Assembly (NCBI RefSeq): GCF_001877035.1 | Contig: NZ_CP015756.1 | Span: 1,727,001 to 1,791,000 of the forward strand | Source: Clostridium estertheticum subsp. estertheticum | GTDB taxonomy: Bacteria; Bacillota; Clostridia; Clostridiales; Clostridiaceae | DNA: 64,000 bases | Direction of reading: 5' to 3' | Shown here: one piece after another, positions 17,406-27,715 of the stretch | How positions within the stretch are numbered: the first letter of the stretch is position 1 | How the letters are laid out: each line of letters starts with the position of its first letter | Translations under genes and position numbers: made by a program | Notes under the pieces: model-generated | Databases searched by the model: none | The model's input: the letters and a program-made list of their open reading frames with translations, nothing else | What the model was told of the DNA's origin: nothing

Positions 17406-18863
17406 TTGGAAATAAGAAATAAGAAGTGGACAACCGATGAGTTCTTTGAGGTTAGAAAAGAAGTATTAGAGCAATGGCCAACAGGTAAAGAGGTAGATTT
17501 AAAAGAAGCTGTAGAATACAATAAGAAAATTCCAGATCACAAAAATTTTGCAAAAAAGCTAAGGAAGGCTAAAGAAGCAGGTATAACACTTGCACAGCCA
17601 AGAGCAGGTGTTGCATTAATTGATAAGCATATTGAATTATTAAGATATTTAGAAATTGAGGGTGGAGCAGATTTATTACCAACAACAATAGATAGTTATA
17701 CAAGACTTAATAGATATGATGAATGTGAGATTGGAATAAAAGAGAGTATAAAGGCAGGACGATCACTATTAAATGGATTCCCAGCAGTTAATCATGGAGT
17801 TAAGGGATGCAGACAAGTTTTTGAATCAATAAATGTTCCATTAGAATCAAGACATGGAACTCCAGATGCAAGATTATTAGCTGAAATAACACATGCATCG
17901 GGTTGGACTTCAAATGAAGGTGGATGCATATCGTACAATATTCCATATGCCAAAAATGCACCTTTAACAAAGTCAATTTTGGACTGGCAATATTGTGATA
18001 GACTTGTTGGATTTTATGAAGAACAAGGAATACCAATAAATAGAGAGCCTTTTGGACCCTTAACAGGAACACTAGTTCCTCCTAGTACATCAAATGCAGT
18101 TGCAATAATCGAAGCTTTACTTGCTGCTGAGCAAGGAGTTAAAAACATTACAGTTGGATATGGTCAGTGCGGAAATTTAATACAAGATATAGCAGCTATA
18201 AGAGCCTTAGAGCAGCAATGCGATGAATACTTAAAGGCTAATGGCTATAAAGATGTATATTTAACAACAGTGTTACATGAGTGGATGGGTGGATTCCCAG
18301 AAGATGAAGCAAAAGCTTTTGGAGTTATATCTACAGGGGCAGGAACTGCAGCACTTGCGGGAGCAACAAAAGTAATAGTTAAAACTCCACATGAAGCTGT
18401 AGGTATTCCTACTAAAGAAGCTAATGGTGAGGGTATAAGGACTACGAAGATGACTTTAAACTTATTGCGTGGCCAAAAGATGCATATGTCCCAAGATTTA
18501 AAAACAGAGATGGAAATAATAAAAGCTGAAACAAAGTGTATGTTAGATAAGGTATATGAAATTGGAAAAGGTGACTTAGCTATAGGTGTAGTTAAGGGAT
18601 TTGAAATGGGAGTTATTGATATACCATTTGCACCAAGTAAATATAATGCTGGTAAAATGATGCCTGCAAGAGACAACGATGGATCAATAAGATATCTAAA
18701 TTTTGGGAATCTTCCATTTTCAAAGGAATTAATAGATTTAAATATGAAAAAACTTGAAGAGAGAGCAAAATTTGAAAAGAGAAAAGTGAGCTTTCAAATG
18801 ACTATAGATGATGTATTCGCAGTAGGAAATGGAGAACTTATAGGAAGACCAGCAAAAGTATAG
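17406..18863 (+). CDS. glmE: Glutamate mutase, epsilon (catalytic) subunit
   Basis: The 485-residue protein matches the glutamate mutase epsilon chain in length (about 483) and in sequence, including the N-terminal [18 protein letters not shown] and the conserved HGTPDARLL and EGGCISYN. It forms the TIM barrel that holds glutamate. The TTG start at 17406 is 6 bases after AGGGGGG. Start codon and order match other clostridial glm operons. Confidence 0.95.
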   Translation: MEIRNKKWTTDEFFEVRKEVLEQWPTGKEVDLKEAVEYNKKIPDHKNFAKKLRKAKEAGITLAQPRAGVALIDKHIELLRYLEIEGGADLLPTTIDSYTRLNRYDECEIGIKESIKAGRSLLNGFPAVNHGVKGCRQVFESINVPLESRHGTPDARLLAEITHASGWTSNEGGCISYNIPYAKNAPLTKSILDWQYCDRLVGFYEEQGIPINREPFGPLTGTLVPPSTSNAVAIIEALLAAEQGVKNITVGYGQCGNLIQDIAAIRALEQQCDEYLKANGYKDVYLTTVLHEWMGGFPEDEAKAFGVISTGAGTAALAGATKVIVKTPHEAVGIPTKEANGEGIRTTKMTLNLLRGQKMHMSQDLKTEMEIIKAETKCMLDKVYEIGKGDLAIGVVKGFEMGVIDIPFAPSKYNAGKMMPARDNDGSIRYLNFGNLPFSKELIDLNMKKLEERAKFEKRKVSFQMTIDDVFAVGNGELIGRPAKV

Positions 18864-18907
18864 GAATAATTTGTTATTTAAAAATTTTATAAGGAGAGGT
18901 GTATGTT

Positions 18908-20164
18908 ATGAAAATTATTGATGTGGTATGTTCAACAGGAAGAACAGGATTTTATTTTGATGACCAAAGATCTATAAAAAGTGGTGCAGAACATGATGGC
19001 TTTTCATATGTAGGTGAAGCAGTAACAGAAGGATTTAAATCTATTAGGCAAGCAGGAGAGTCAATATCAGTAATGATTATACTTGAAGATGGCCAGGTGG
19101 CTTATGGAGATTGTGCAGCAGTACAATATTCTGGTGCTGGTGGAAGGGATCCATTATTCCTCTCAAAAGATTTTATACCAATTATTGAAAAAGAAATAAC
19201 ACCGAAATTAATAGGTAGAGAATTAGAAAGCTTTAAAATGCTCGCAGAAGAGTTTGATCACATGTTAGTAAATGGTAAAAGACTTCATACAGCAATAAGG
19301 TACGGGATAACTCAGGCTATTCTTGATGCTGTTGCAAAATCTAAAAAGGTAACAATGGCAGAAATCGTACGTGAGGAATACAATACTGGCGTAGAAATCA
19401 AGAGAATTCCCATTTTTACACAATCAGGCGATGATAGATATAATAGTGTAGATAAAATGATAATAAAGGGTGCAGATGTAATGCCTCATGCATTAATAAA
19501 CAACGTAAAAGAGAAATTAGGACTTAAGGGCGAAAAATTATTAGCTTATGTTGAGTGGTTAAGTAATAGAGTGCTAAGTTTAAGAACTGATGAGAATTAT
19601 AATCCAATATTCCACATTGACGTATATGGAACAATAGGAATTGCGTTTAATAATGATATAAAAGCTATGGCAGATTATATATCAACACTTGAAGAAGCTG
19701 CAAAACCATTCCATTTAAGAATCGAAGGACCAATGGATGTTGAGCACAGAGAAAGACAAGTTGAATCATTAGCAGATTTAACGGCAGAACTTGATAATAG
19801 AAAAATTAATGTAGAATTAGTTGCAGATGAATGGTGTAACACATATGAAGACGTAGTATTATTTGCGGATAAGAAAGCAGGTCATATGCTTCAAATAAAA
19901 ACACCGGATTTAGGTGGAGTTAACAATATAATCGAATCAATACTATACTGCAAAAAACAGGGTCGTGGAGCATACTGTGGTGGAACATGTAATGAGACTA
20001 ATAGATCTGCAGAAGTATGCACAAACATAGCTATTGCTTGTGGAGCAGACCAATGTTTAGCAAAACCAGGAATGGGTGTAGATGAAGGGTACATGATAGT
20101 TAATAACGAAATGAATAGGGTTGTAGCTTTAGTTAATAGAAAAAATAAGGTAACTTATAAATAA
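18908..20164 (+). CDS. mal: Methylaspartate ammonia-lyase
   Basis: Converts 3-methylaspartate to mesaconate and ammonia, the second step of the methylaspartate pathway. The 418-residue length is near the family's 413. Enolase-superfamily features are present: the segment ELVADEWCNTYEDV with a metal-binding acid, the catalytic-region lysine in MLQIKTPDLGG, and the C-terminal GTCNETNRSAEVC. ATG 18908 follows AAGGAGAGG; the upstream in-frame GTG overlaps that site. Confidence 0.95.
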   Translation: MKIIDVVCSTGRTGFYFDDQRSIKSGAEHDGFSYVGEAVTEGFKSIRQAGESISVMIILEDGQVAYGDCAAVQYSGAGGRDPLFLSKDFIPIIEKEITPKLIGRELESFKMLAEEFDHMLVNGKRLHTAIRYGITQAILDAVAKSKKVTMAEIVREEYNTGVEIKRIPIFTQSGDDRYNSVDKMIIKGADVMPHALINNVKEKLGLKGEKLLAYVEWLSNRVLSLRTDENYNPIFHIDVYGTIGIAFNNDIKAMADYISTLEEAAKPFHLRIEGPMDVEHRERQVESLADLTAELDNRKINVELVADEWCNTYEDVVLFADKKAGHMLQIKTPDLGGVNNIIESILYCKKQGRGAYCGGTCNETNRSAEVCTNIAIACGADQCLAKPGMGVDEGYMIVNNEMNRVVALVNRKNKVTYK

Positions 20165-20189
20165 TTTAATTTTTGCGTGAGGTGATGCC

Positions 20190-20453
20190 ATGAAAATTAA
20201 TAAACCATCCAAAGCGGGAACAATGGAATCTAATGATATATATATTATGCTTATGCCAAATCATAAGGGTGGCATTGAAATAAAGCTTCAAAGTATTGTT
20301 ATGAAACAATTTGGGGATGAAATAAAAAGAGTAATACTAGAGACACTTAATGAAATTGGAGTAGAAGATGTTATAGTAACTGCTCTAGATAAGGGTGCAT
20401 TAAACTATACAATAAAGGCTAGAATTGAAACTGCTACAAAAAGAGCTCAGTAA
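20190..20453 (+). CDS. citD: Citrate/citramalate lyase acyl carrier protein (gamma)
   Basis: The 87-residue protein has the CitD N-terminus with the serine that carries the prosthetic group at position 14 (GTMESND). It carries the acetyl-thioester through the alpha and beta reactions. GAGGTGATG precedes the ATG. In this pathway context the substrate is probably citramalate rather than citrate. Confidence 0.93.
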   Translation: MKINKPSKAGTMESNDIYIMLMPNHKGGIEIKLQSIVMKQFGDEIKRVILETLNEIGVEDVIVTALDKGALNYTIKARIETATKRAQ

Positions 20454-20465
20454 GAGGTGATTTAT

Positions 20466-21338
20466 ATGAAAAAATTCAGAAGAACTATGCTTTTTATGCC
20501 AGGAAATAATTCAGGGATGCTTCAGAATGCAGGAATTCTAGGTGCTGATTCAATTATATTAGATTTAGAGGATGCTGTTAGTTTAACAGAAAAAGATAGT
20601 GCTAGAATTTTGGTTAAAGAAGCAATAAAGAATGTAGATTACAATAATGTGGAAGTAGTAGTAAGGGTAAATCCATTTACTACTGAATATGCACAAAAGG
20701 ATATTGATGTAATTGCAAGAGTTAAACCGGATGCATTAATGATACCAAAAGCTACAGAAGAAGAGCTTGAGGCTATAGATGAAATACTTACAAAAATAGA
20801 AACAAATGAGGGTTTTGAAAATGGAAGTATAAAGTTAATTCCTATTGTGGAAACTGCCTATGGAGTTGAAAATGTATATAATATAATAAAATCTTCCAAA
20901 AGGGTAGTAGCTGTTTTACTTGGAGGAGAGGACTTAACCTCAGATTTAGGTATAAAAAGAACTAAAGAAGGAGAAGAAATCTTCTATGCAAGAAATCGAG
21001 TAGCAATTGCTTGTAAGGCTATGAAGATAGATTCTATTGATACCCCATTTACAGATACAAACGATTTTGAGGGACTAGTAAAAGACACAGTTAGAGCTAA
21101 AAGCTTGGGACTCACAGGTAAAGCTGCAATAAATCCAAGACAAATTGATCTTATTCATTCTGTATTTGCTCCAACAAAAGAAGAAATAAAACACGCCAAA
21201 AGAGTCCTCACGGCTATGATAGAAGCAGAACAAGATGGTAAAGGAGTATTTTCCTTAGATGGGAAAATGGTAGATGCACCAGTTATAAATAGAGCTAAAA
21301 ACACAGTAGAATTAGCAAAGCTTTTAGGTGTTATGTAA
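20466..21338 (+). CDS. citE: Citrate/citramalate lyase beta subunit
   Basis: A 290-residue HpcH/HpaI-type TIM barrel of the CitE family, with the metal and substrate elements LDLEDAV (about residues 34-40), GGEDLTSDLG and GKAAINPRQI. It cleaves the acyl thioester to release the oxoacid, here probably pyruvate from citramalyl-ACP. ATG 20466 follows GAGGTGA; the gene starts 12 bases after citD. Confidence 0.94.
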   Translation: MKKFRRTMLFMPGNNSGMLQNAGILGADSIILDLEDAVSLTEKDSARILVKEAIKNVDYNNVEVVVRVNPFTTEYAQKDIDVIARVKPDALMIPKATEEELEAIDEILTKIETNEGFENGSIKLIPIVETAYGVENVYNIIKSSKRVVAVLLGGEDLTSDLGIKRTKEGEEIFYARNRVAIACKAMKIDSIDTPFTDTNDFEGLVKDTVRAKSLGLTGKAAINPRQIDLIHSVFAPTKEEIKHAKRVLTAMIEAEQDGKGVFSLDGKMVDAPVINRAKNTVELAKLLGVM

Positions 21339-21388
21339 AAGCATAGGTAAAATCTATTTTAGTGGATTAGCTAATTGAGGTGATAATA

Positions 21389-22927
21389 ATGAAAAATATA
21401 TTAGGCAGAGAGATACCAGAATATATAGAAGGCTATGGAAAAGTAATCCCATTTGAAGGTGCATTTAAAAATGCAGGCACCAAACTTAAGAAAGAAGTAA
21501 AACTAAACTCTGTAATGCCAGATAATGAAAAGGTATTACCTGACATGGATAGTGTTTTTGATAAGGTTTCGCTTAAGGATGGGATGACTATTTCATTCCA
21601 TCATCATTTAAGAAATGGCGATAATGTATTGAATTTAGTGGTGGATGCAATTGCTAAAAGAGGAATAAAAAACATTACTTTAGCTGCAAGCGCTCTGTTC
21701 CCCAATAATTTTCCTTTAATTGAGCATATAAAAAACGGCGTAATTACTAAAATAGTGACTAATTATATGTCAGGTCCAATAGCAGAAGAAATTTCAAGGG
21801 GAATATTAAAAACACCAGTTATAATGCACACCCATGGTGGACGTGCTAGAGCAATAGAAAGTGGAGATTTACATATAGATGTGGCTTTCATTGCAGCACC
21901 AACAGCGGATAACTATGGAAACATCAATGGATTATATGGGGAATCTGCCTGCGGAGCCTTAGGATATGCAGTAGCAGATGCCCAGTGTGCAGATATGGTT
22001 GTAGCAGTTACTGATAATTTAGTTCCATACCCAGCTTGCCCAATAGAAATAAGTCAAATATATGTAGACTATATTGTAAAAGTAGATTCCATCGGTGATC
22101 CAGACGGAATAGTATCAGGTACTACGAAAATCACTAAGGATCCAGTGGGACTTAAAATAGCTAAAATGGCGAGTGAGGTTATGGTGGCGAGCGGGCTTGT
22201 TAAAAATGAAATGTCATTTCAAACAGGGGCAGGTGGTATTTCTTTAGCTGTAGCTGCGGAGCTAAGAAAATATATGAAGGAGAATGCTATAGTTGGAAGT
22301 TTTGCATCAGGTGGAATAACTGGATACCTTGTAGATATGTTTGAAGAAGGGTTATTTAGATCTTTATTTGATGTACAGTGTTTTGATATGCAAGCAATTA
22401 AGTCTTATGTAAGTACTTATAAACATCAAAGAATGTCTGCATCCATGTACGCAAATTCAGATAACAAAGGTGCAGTTGTAAACAAACTAGATATAGTTAT
22501 ATTAGGTGCTACGGAAATAGACACAAATTTTAATGTTAATGTAACCACGGGCTCCGATGGAACTATCATGGGTGGTTCTGGAGGCCATAGTGATACAGCA
22601 GCAGGGGCTAAACTCACAATAATTGTAACACAATTAACTAAGGCAAGGCTTCCAATTATAAAGGATAATATAACTACGATAACTACTCCCGGAGAGAGTA
22701 TTGATGTTATTGTAACAGAAAGAGGAATAGCAGTTAATCCAAAACGGACAGACATAATAGAGAAATTAAAGAATACTAACCTTCCTATAAGGAAAATTGG
22801 TGAGTTAAAAGATATAGCTGAGAAAATAACAGGTAAACCGGAGGCAATTGAATTTTCAGATGAAATAGTTGCAGTTATAGAATATAGAGATGGTTCTGTA
22901 ATTGATGTGGTTCGAAAGCCACTATAG
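21389..22927 (+). CDS. citF: Citrate/citramalate lyase alpha subunit (acyl transferase)
   Basis: A 512-residue CitF-type CoA-transferase family protein that exchanges acetyl for the substrate acyl on the ACP. Typical segments are SFHHHLRNGD near the N-terminus, the glycine-rich FQTGAGGISLAVA, and the C-terminal GGSGGHSDTAAGAK. GAGGTGATAATAATG defines the start. Citrate versus citramalate cannot be told from sequence alone; the operon argues for citramalate. Confidence 0.93.
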   Translation: MKNILGREIPEYIEGYGKVIPFEGAFKNAGTKLKKEVKLNSVMPDNEKVLPDMDSVFDKVSLKDGMTISFHHHLRNGDNVLNLVVDAIAKRGIKNITLAASALFPNNFPLIEHIKNGVITKIVTNYMSGPIAEEISRGILKTPVIMHTHGGRARAIESGDLHIDVAFIAAPTADNYGNINGLYGESACGALGYAVADAQCADMVVAVTDNLVPYPACPIEISQIYVDYIVKVDSIGDPDGIVSGTTKITKDPVGLKIAKMASEVMVASGLVKNEMSFQTGAGGISLAVAAELRKYMKENAIVGSFASGGITGYLVDMFEEGLFRSLFDVQCFDMQAIKSYVSTYKHQRMSASMYANSDNKGAVVNKLDIVILGATEIDTNFNVNVTTGSDGTIMGGSGGHSDTAAGAKLTIIVTQLTKARLPIIKDNITTITTPGESIDVIVTERGIAVNPKRTDIIEKLKNTNLPIRKIGELKDIAEKITGKPEAIEFSDEIVAVIEYRDGSVIDVVRKPL

Positions 22928-22969
22928 AAGGTAATTCAAAAACCAATTTAGCAAGAGGGGGCAATGTTT

Positions 22970-24253
22970 ATGAAGAAAATAAAATTGACATTAGCTGTGC
23001 AAATTGTTATCGGTCTGATTTTAGGAGTTATAGTAGGAGCTATATTTTATGGTAATCCAACATTAGTAGTTGTACTTAAACCAATGGGGGATGTCTTTTT
23101 AAGGTTAATTAAAATGATAGTTGTACCAATTGTCTTCTGCTCATTAGTTGTAGGTGTAGCAGGTGTGGGAGATGGAAAGGAAGTTGGAAAAATTGGTATT
23201 AAAACAATTGTATATTTTGAAGTTATTACTACAATTGCAATTTTTCTCGGTTTAATAATAGGTAATGTAGTTCATCCAGGAACCGGCATAGATATGCATT
23301 CACTTGTGAAGACAAGTATTTCGAGTTATGCAGGGAGTGCAGCAACGGCTAAGACTCATGGGTTGATAGATACCATTGTAAATATTGTGCCAACTAATAT
23401 TATGGAGTCATTAGGCAAAGGGGATATGCTTCCAATCATTTTCTTTTCAGTTATGTTTGGTTTAGGAATTGGGGCAGTTGGAGAAAAAGGCAAACCAGTT
23501 CTCCACTTCTTTGAAGGGGCAGCTCAATCAATGTTCTGGGTAACCAATCAAATAATGAAGGTGGCACCAATCGGTGTATTTGGATTAATAGGTATAACAG
23601 TCTCAAAATTTGGTCTTTCTGCGTTAATTCCACTTGGCAAATTAGCTATAACAGTTTATGGTGCTATGATATTGTTTGTAATCGTTGTCTTAGGGTTAGT
23701 AGCTAAAATGGTGCATATAAATATATTTTCTTTTATAAAACTTTTAAAGGATGAACTAATTTTGGCATTTAGTACTGCTAGTTCTGAAACAGTTTTACCA
23801 AGAATCATGCAAAAAATGGAGAAGTTTGGTTGTCCAAAGGCAATAGCATCCTTTGTTATACCAACAGGATATTCTTTTAATCTAGATGGATCCACTTTAT
23901 ATGAAGCAATAGCAGCACTTTTTATTGCTCAATTATATGGAATACACTTACCACTGCTTACGCAAATTAATTTGGTGATTGTATTAGCAATCACTTCAAA
24001 AGGAATAGCAGGGGTTCCTGGAGTATCATTTGTAGTGCTTATGGCAACATTAGGATCTGTTGGTATTCCAGTAGAAGGGTTAGCATTTATAGCAGGTATA
24101 GATCGTATATTAGATATGGCAAGAACAGCAGTAAATGTAGTTGGTAATTCACTTGCTTGTGTGGTTGTATCTAAATGGGAACATCAATATAATGCTAAAA
24201 AAGGAAAGGAATATGTAGAAAAATTGAAAGAAGTAGCAGTAAGTAGTTTATAA
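22970..24253 (+). CDS. Dicarboxylate/amino acid:cation symporter (glutamate uptake)
   Basis: A 427-residue membrane protein of the glutamate:cation symporter family. Family marks include the N-terminal MIVVPIVFCSLV, the serine-rich AFSTASSETVLPR hairpin, the PTGYSFNLDGS substrate/ion loop and the C-terminal DRILDMARTAVNVVGNS. It probably brings glutamate or aspartate in for the mutase pathway. ATG 22970 is preferred to ATG 22964 because it is 8 bases from AGAGGGGG. It is the last gene before a 26-bp terminator stem. Confidence 0.93.
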   Translation: MKKIKLTLAVQIVIGLILGVIVGAIFYGNPTLVVVLKPMGDVFLRLIKMIVVPIVFCSLVVGVAGVGDGKEVGKIGIKTIVYFEVITTIAIFLGLIIGNVVHPGTGIDMHSLVKTSISSYAGSAATAKTHGLIDTIVNIVPTNIMESLGKGDMLPIIFFSVMFGLGIGAVGEKGKPVLHFFEGAAQSMFWVTNQIMKVAPIGVFGLIGITVSKFGLSALIPLGKLAITVYGAMILFVIVVLGLVAKMVHINIFSFIKLLKDELILAFSTASSETVLPRIMQKMEKFGCPKAIASFVIPTGYSFNLDGSTLYEAIAALFIAQLYGIHLPLLTQINLVIVLAITSKGIAGVPGVSFVVLMATLGSVGIPVEGLAFIAGIDRILDMARTAVNVVGNSLACVVVSKWEHQYNAKKGKEYVEKLKEVAVSSL

Positions 24254-24274
24254 TATTTAGTGGCTGGGCTATTT

Positions 24275-24332
24275 AACATTAGAATCAAGTAACCCCATAT
24301 CTAAGGATATGGGGTTACTTGATTCTAATGTT
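24275..24332. terminator. 26-bp perfect hairpin between convergent genes
   Basis: Bases 24275-24300 and 24307-24332 are perfectly complementary with a 6-base loop. The core AGTAACCCCATAT/ATATGGGGTTACT recurs near 48982 and, degenerate, near 61983. It can terminate both the glutamate operon (plus) and the large regulator gene (minus). Confidence 0.88.
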
Positions 24333-24371
24333 TGGGACTAATCTTGGGCATTAGAATAATAGATTCTACCC

Positions 24372-27350
24372 TTAAAGAATATTATCTTTATTCATTAAGG
24401 TGTTTAGCAAATCTATTTCATAGTTGTCCTTTGAGGAAGTCAAAAATTTAATGCTATTTTCACAATAGAATTGTAAAGTTTCATGCAAGTATATATTAAA
24501 AATTTTATTTAAATTATCATTATTTTTCATTTCATTTTTAATTTGAGCTTTTACCATATATACGATTCCAATTTCATGAGGATTTTTTAGCAATCTTGAA
24601 TGTAAATCTGAATTTTTTAGATATTCTAAAGCACTTTCATAATTTCCTTCATCAATTATTATTTTAGACATAAAGGATTCTACAATAGACTTTTCCCACA
24701 TTAAATCGAATTGTTTATATATATCCATAGCCCTTTGAAAATACATTTTTGCCTTAGAATACGCTCCCATATTAAAACATGTTTCACCAGCATTTATACT
24801 AAAAATAGAAAGACTGGTAAGTATATTTTTTTCTTCACATATTTTTATTGCTTTTTTAAAAAATTCTAAAGCTTCCTGAAATTTCATGTTTTGTCTTCTT
24901 ATATCTCCTATATAGTTATAAGCGGCGGCTATACTTAAAGCATATTTATCAGCTAAACTTTTAGTTACATTAAAAACATTTATAGATTCATTAAAGAGTT
25001 TCTCTGCTTCGTTATATTTTCCCTGCATTTTTTTATATAGTGCTTTAAATCGTAAAAATACACCTATTTCCATATGATAATTACAATCTGCTGCTTTATC
25101 TAAACCCATATTTACATACTTTATCATTCCATCAATATTATTGGTCTGTATACAATAATATATCATCTGCTTATATCCTTCTATAGAGTAATCTGAATCA
25201 TCAATTTCATTAGCTTTTTCTATCATTTCACTTATGAACTTAACACCTTTTTCATAATCTCCTTCACGTATAAGATATCTTCCTTTTTCTATTTTCTTTA
25301 TGCTTTTAATTGTTTTGCTATTAGTAAAATATAAGTTATTATAAAAATTAACATCTTTAGAATATAGAACTGGATAAAGTTCATGGCTAAAATTCAAATA
25401 TACATTTAAACTTTTTATACTATATTTCAATGTTAATATATTATTATTTGCATTTGAAAAATGATAAACAAGTTTATTGTAAATGGTTACATCTTGCTTG
25501 CTATTTGTTAAACTTTTTTCTATAATATATCCTATCTTATTATGAAGAATTCTTCTTCTCGCCAGGGACAGATTAATATAAATGAATTCTCTTAACTTCT
25601 GATGCGTAAACATAAAACTTAGTACATTATTGGTAGTAACTTCTTTTAATATGAATTTGTTTTCAAGTTCTTCTATTGAATCAATTATTTTAAGTTCGTC
25701 TTCTCCTGTAAGTTCATGTAAAATGTATAAAGGAATTTCATCAAAAAATAAAGATGAGATTCGTAAAATAGTTTTACATTCTTCTGAAATATCTAAAAAC
25801 CTACTTTTCATTATATCTTTCATTTTAGAAGACATAATATTTATATCACTATTAAACTTTATAGTATTAATATATTCTGTTAAAAAAAATGCATTTCCTT
25901 CAGTTTCATTGTATATTTTATTTAATATCTCTTTATTAAAGTTGTTTTTGGGAAGAACAATTTTAATAAAATTTTCTACTTCAACATTATTAAATCTTAA
26001 CAAATCAAGCCTTAAAATTTTATTATGATTATTTGCTGAGACTAGGAATTTATCTATTTCAATATTGTATTCATTTCTATAGGTCATGAAACACAAAATA
26101 TTAGTATTACAATGTAAAATCATACTGCTTAAAATCCTTAAACTACCATTATCAATCCACTGTATATCTTCAAAAATAAGTATTACTTTTTTTGTTTCTG
26201 CTATTTTAGTAAGTATATTAGTTATTATATTACTAATTAATTCATATTTTAACGTGTATTCATTATCTGAAATTTTAATGCTTTGTTCTATATTGCTTAA
26301 TTTATTAAAACCTGAAAAACAATTTTCAATAATATTTTCCCATAAACTTGGAATTTTTATTTTTTTACATTTCATAATTTGAGATAGTTTAGATAATATA
26401 ACAGTCCATGGCTTTAAAATGCAATCTTTTTCAAATTGAAAACAATAAGTTTCTAAAACATAAGTTGTATCCACATCTACTATTTCTATAAATTTATCTT
26501 TAAGTCGTGTTTTACCTATACCGGCTTCACCTACCAAAAGCACGGATTTTAAACATCCATTTTTCTTGAAATCATTGTAAGTATTTTGTAATATTCTCAA
26601 TTCATTATATCTGCCATAGAAAAATTCATCAGTGTTTTTATTAATTCCCCTTGTATTCATAATATCTACTATTTCATTAACTACGTTTAATATTTTATCG
26701 TTAGGAGAAATGGATAGTTCGTCTTTAAATAATATCTTAATTTTATTGTATGCTTCAATTGCTATGGTATATTTGCCTTGTTTTTTATAACTTTCAAGTA
26801 AATATACATAAGCATTTTCATTAAATTCATCTATTTTTATTAATAACTTTGAATATTTTTCAACAATATTATAATTATTATTTTGGAATTCCTTTTCTAT
26901 TTTTTTATTTAATCTATCTCTATATATACATTGCAAATTTTCACGCATTTCTAATATCCAAATTTCAAAATTTTCCGCATTTTTAGGGCAAAATCCTTGT
27001 AGAAATTCTCCTTTAAAAACATCTATTTCATTTTCATCGCTCATAAACTTATATATATCCACATCTATTTCTATATTTGGATTGAGCATAATTATTGATT
27101 TTTGAGGGGACACCAATACCGAAACATTAGAGCATTTATTTATTTTATAGATAGCATTTCTTAGATTCTTTTTGGCATAACCTTCTTCTTGATTAGCCCA
27201 AAAAAGTTCTGAAATATGTTCTCTGTTATCTTGCTTATTTAGTAGTAAATAACAAAATAGACCTTGAGCTTTACTGTAAGGGAAAAATATTTCCTCCTTA
27301 TTGACAGTTAAGTTGAAATTACCAAACATTTTACAATATATATAATCCAT
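24372..27350 (-). CDS. Large BTAD/AfsR-like regulator with ATPase and TPR domains
   Basis: A 992-residue regulator. The N-terminal 95 residues form a SARP-type winged helix (KMFGNFNLTVN through KKNLRNAIYKINK), followed by a bacterial transcriptional activator (BTAD) TPR domain to about residue 235. A STAND-like ATPase follows, with Walker A GEAGIGKTR at about 274-282 and Walker B LIFEDIQWID. TPR helices fill about residues 650-940. Such proteins act as ligand- or ATP-controlled activators. The start at 27350 follows GGGAGTGA. It lies between the glutamate and histidine operons and diverges from hutH, so control of one or both is a reasonable inference. Confidence 0.85.
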   Translation of the reverse strand: MDYIYCKMFGNFNLTVNKEEIFFPYSKAQGLFCYLLLNKQDNREHISELFWANQEEGYAKKNLRNAIYKINKCSNVSVLVSPQKSIIMLNPNIEIDVDIYKFMSDENEIDVFKGEFLQGFCPKNAENFEIWILEMRENLQCIYRDRLNKKIEKEFQNNNYNIVEKYSKLLIKIDEFNENAYVYLLESYKKQGKYTIAIEAYNKIKILFKDELSISPNDKILNVVNEIVDIMNTRGINKNTDEFFYGRYNELRILQNTYNDFKKNGCLKSVLLVGEAGIGKTRLKDKFIEIVDVDTTYVLETYCFQFEKDCILKPWTVILSKLSQIMKCKKIKIPSLWENIIENCFSGFNKLSNIEQSIKISDNEYTLKYELISNIITNILTKIAETKKVILIFEDIQWIDNGSLRILSSMILHCNTNILCFMTYRNEYNIEIDKFLVSANNHNKILRLDLLRFNNVEVENFIKIVLPKNNFNKEILNKIYNETEGNAFFLTEYINTIKFNSDINIMSSKMKDIMKSRFLDISEECKTILRISSLFFDEIPLYILHELTGEDELKIIDSIEELENKFILKEVTTNNVLSFMFTHQKLREFIYINLSLARRRILHNKIGYIIEKSLTNSKQDVTIYNKLVYHFSNANNNILTLKYSIKSLNVYLNFSHELYPVLYSKDVNFYNNLYFTNSKTIKSIKKIEKGRYLIREGDYEKGVKFISEMIEKANEIDDSDYSIEGYKQMIYYCIQTNNIDGMIKYVNMGLDKAADCNYHMEIGVFLRFKALYKKMQGKYNEAEKLFNESINVFNVTKSLADKYALSIAAAYNYIGDIRRQNMKFQEALEFFKKAIKICEEKNILTSLSIFSINAGETCFNMGAYSKAKMYFQRAMDIYKQFDLMWEKSIVESFMSKIIIDEGNYESALEYLKNSDLHSRLLKNPHEIGIVYMVKAQIKNEMKNNDNLNKIFNIYLHETLQFYCENSIKFLTSSKDNYEIDLLNTLMNKDNIL

Positions 27351-27600
27351 CAAATCACTCCCATATAATTCCACGAACTTTCTTATACAAAGTATACTAC
27401 AATTTGAATGAAATCCAAAATATAATTCCGAATTAATAGATGTAATATAGACGTAATGGTAAAATGTTATAGAAATGGAAGAACGGAAAGGGAGAATATG
27501 ATTAGGTCAAGGATATAAATGCATTTAAATGTGAAAAACTTTAATGAGCTACTAAGGTGCAGTATATATTTTCAGATTTAAGTATATTTTGTTAAAAATT

Positions 27601-27606
27601 TATAAT
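27601..27606 (+). promoter_or_regulatory. Possible -10 box of the hut operon
   Basis: TATAAT lies about 110 bases before hutH in the 365-bp divergent region 27351-27715. A weak TTTAAG is 18 bases upstream. An inverted repeat ACTTAT...ATAAGT (about 27610-27650) follows it and could be a regulator site. Nothing else is seen in this gap. Confidence 0.3.
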
Positions 27607-27715
27607 AGACACTTATTTGACGCTTTGATGTTAAAATTAAACATAAGTATTTATAAAAACAAAACAAAATGAAGATAACGTTTACACAATCTATAAATTT
27701 TAGGGGGTAAGAGAA

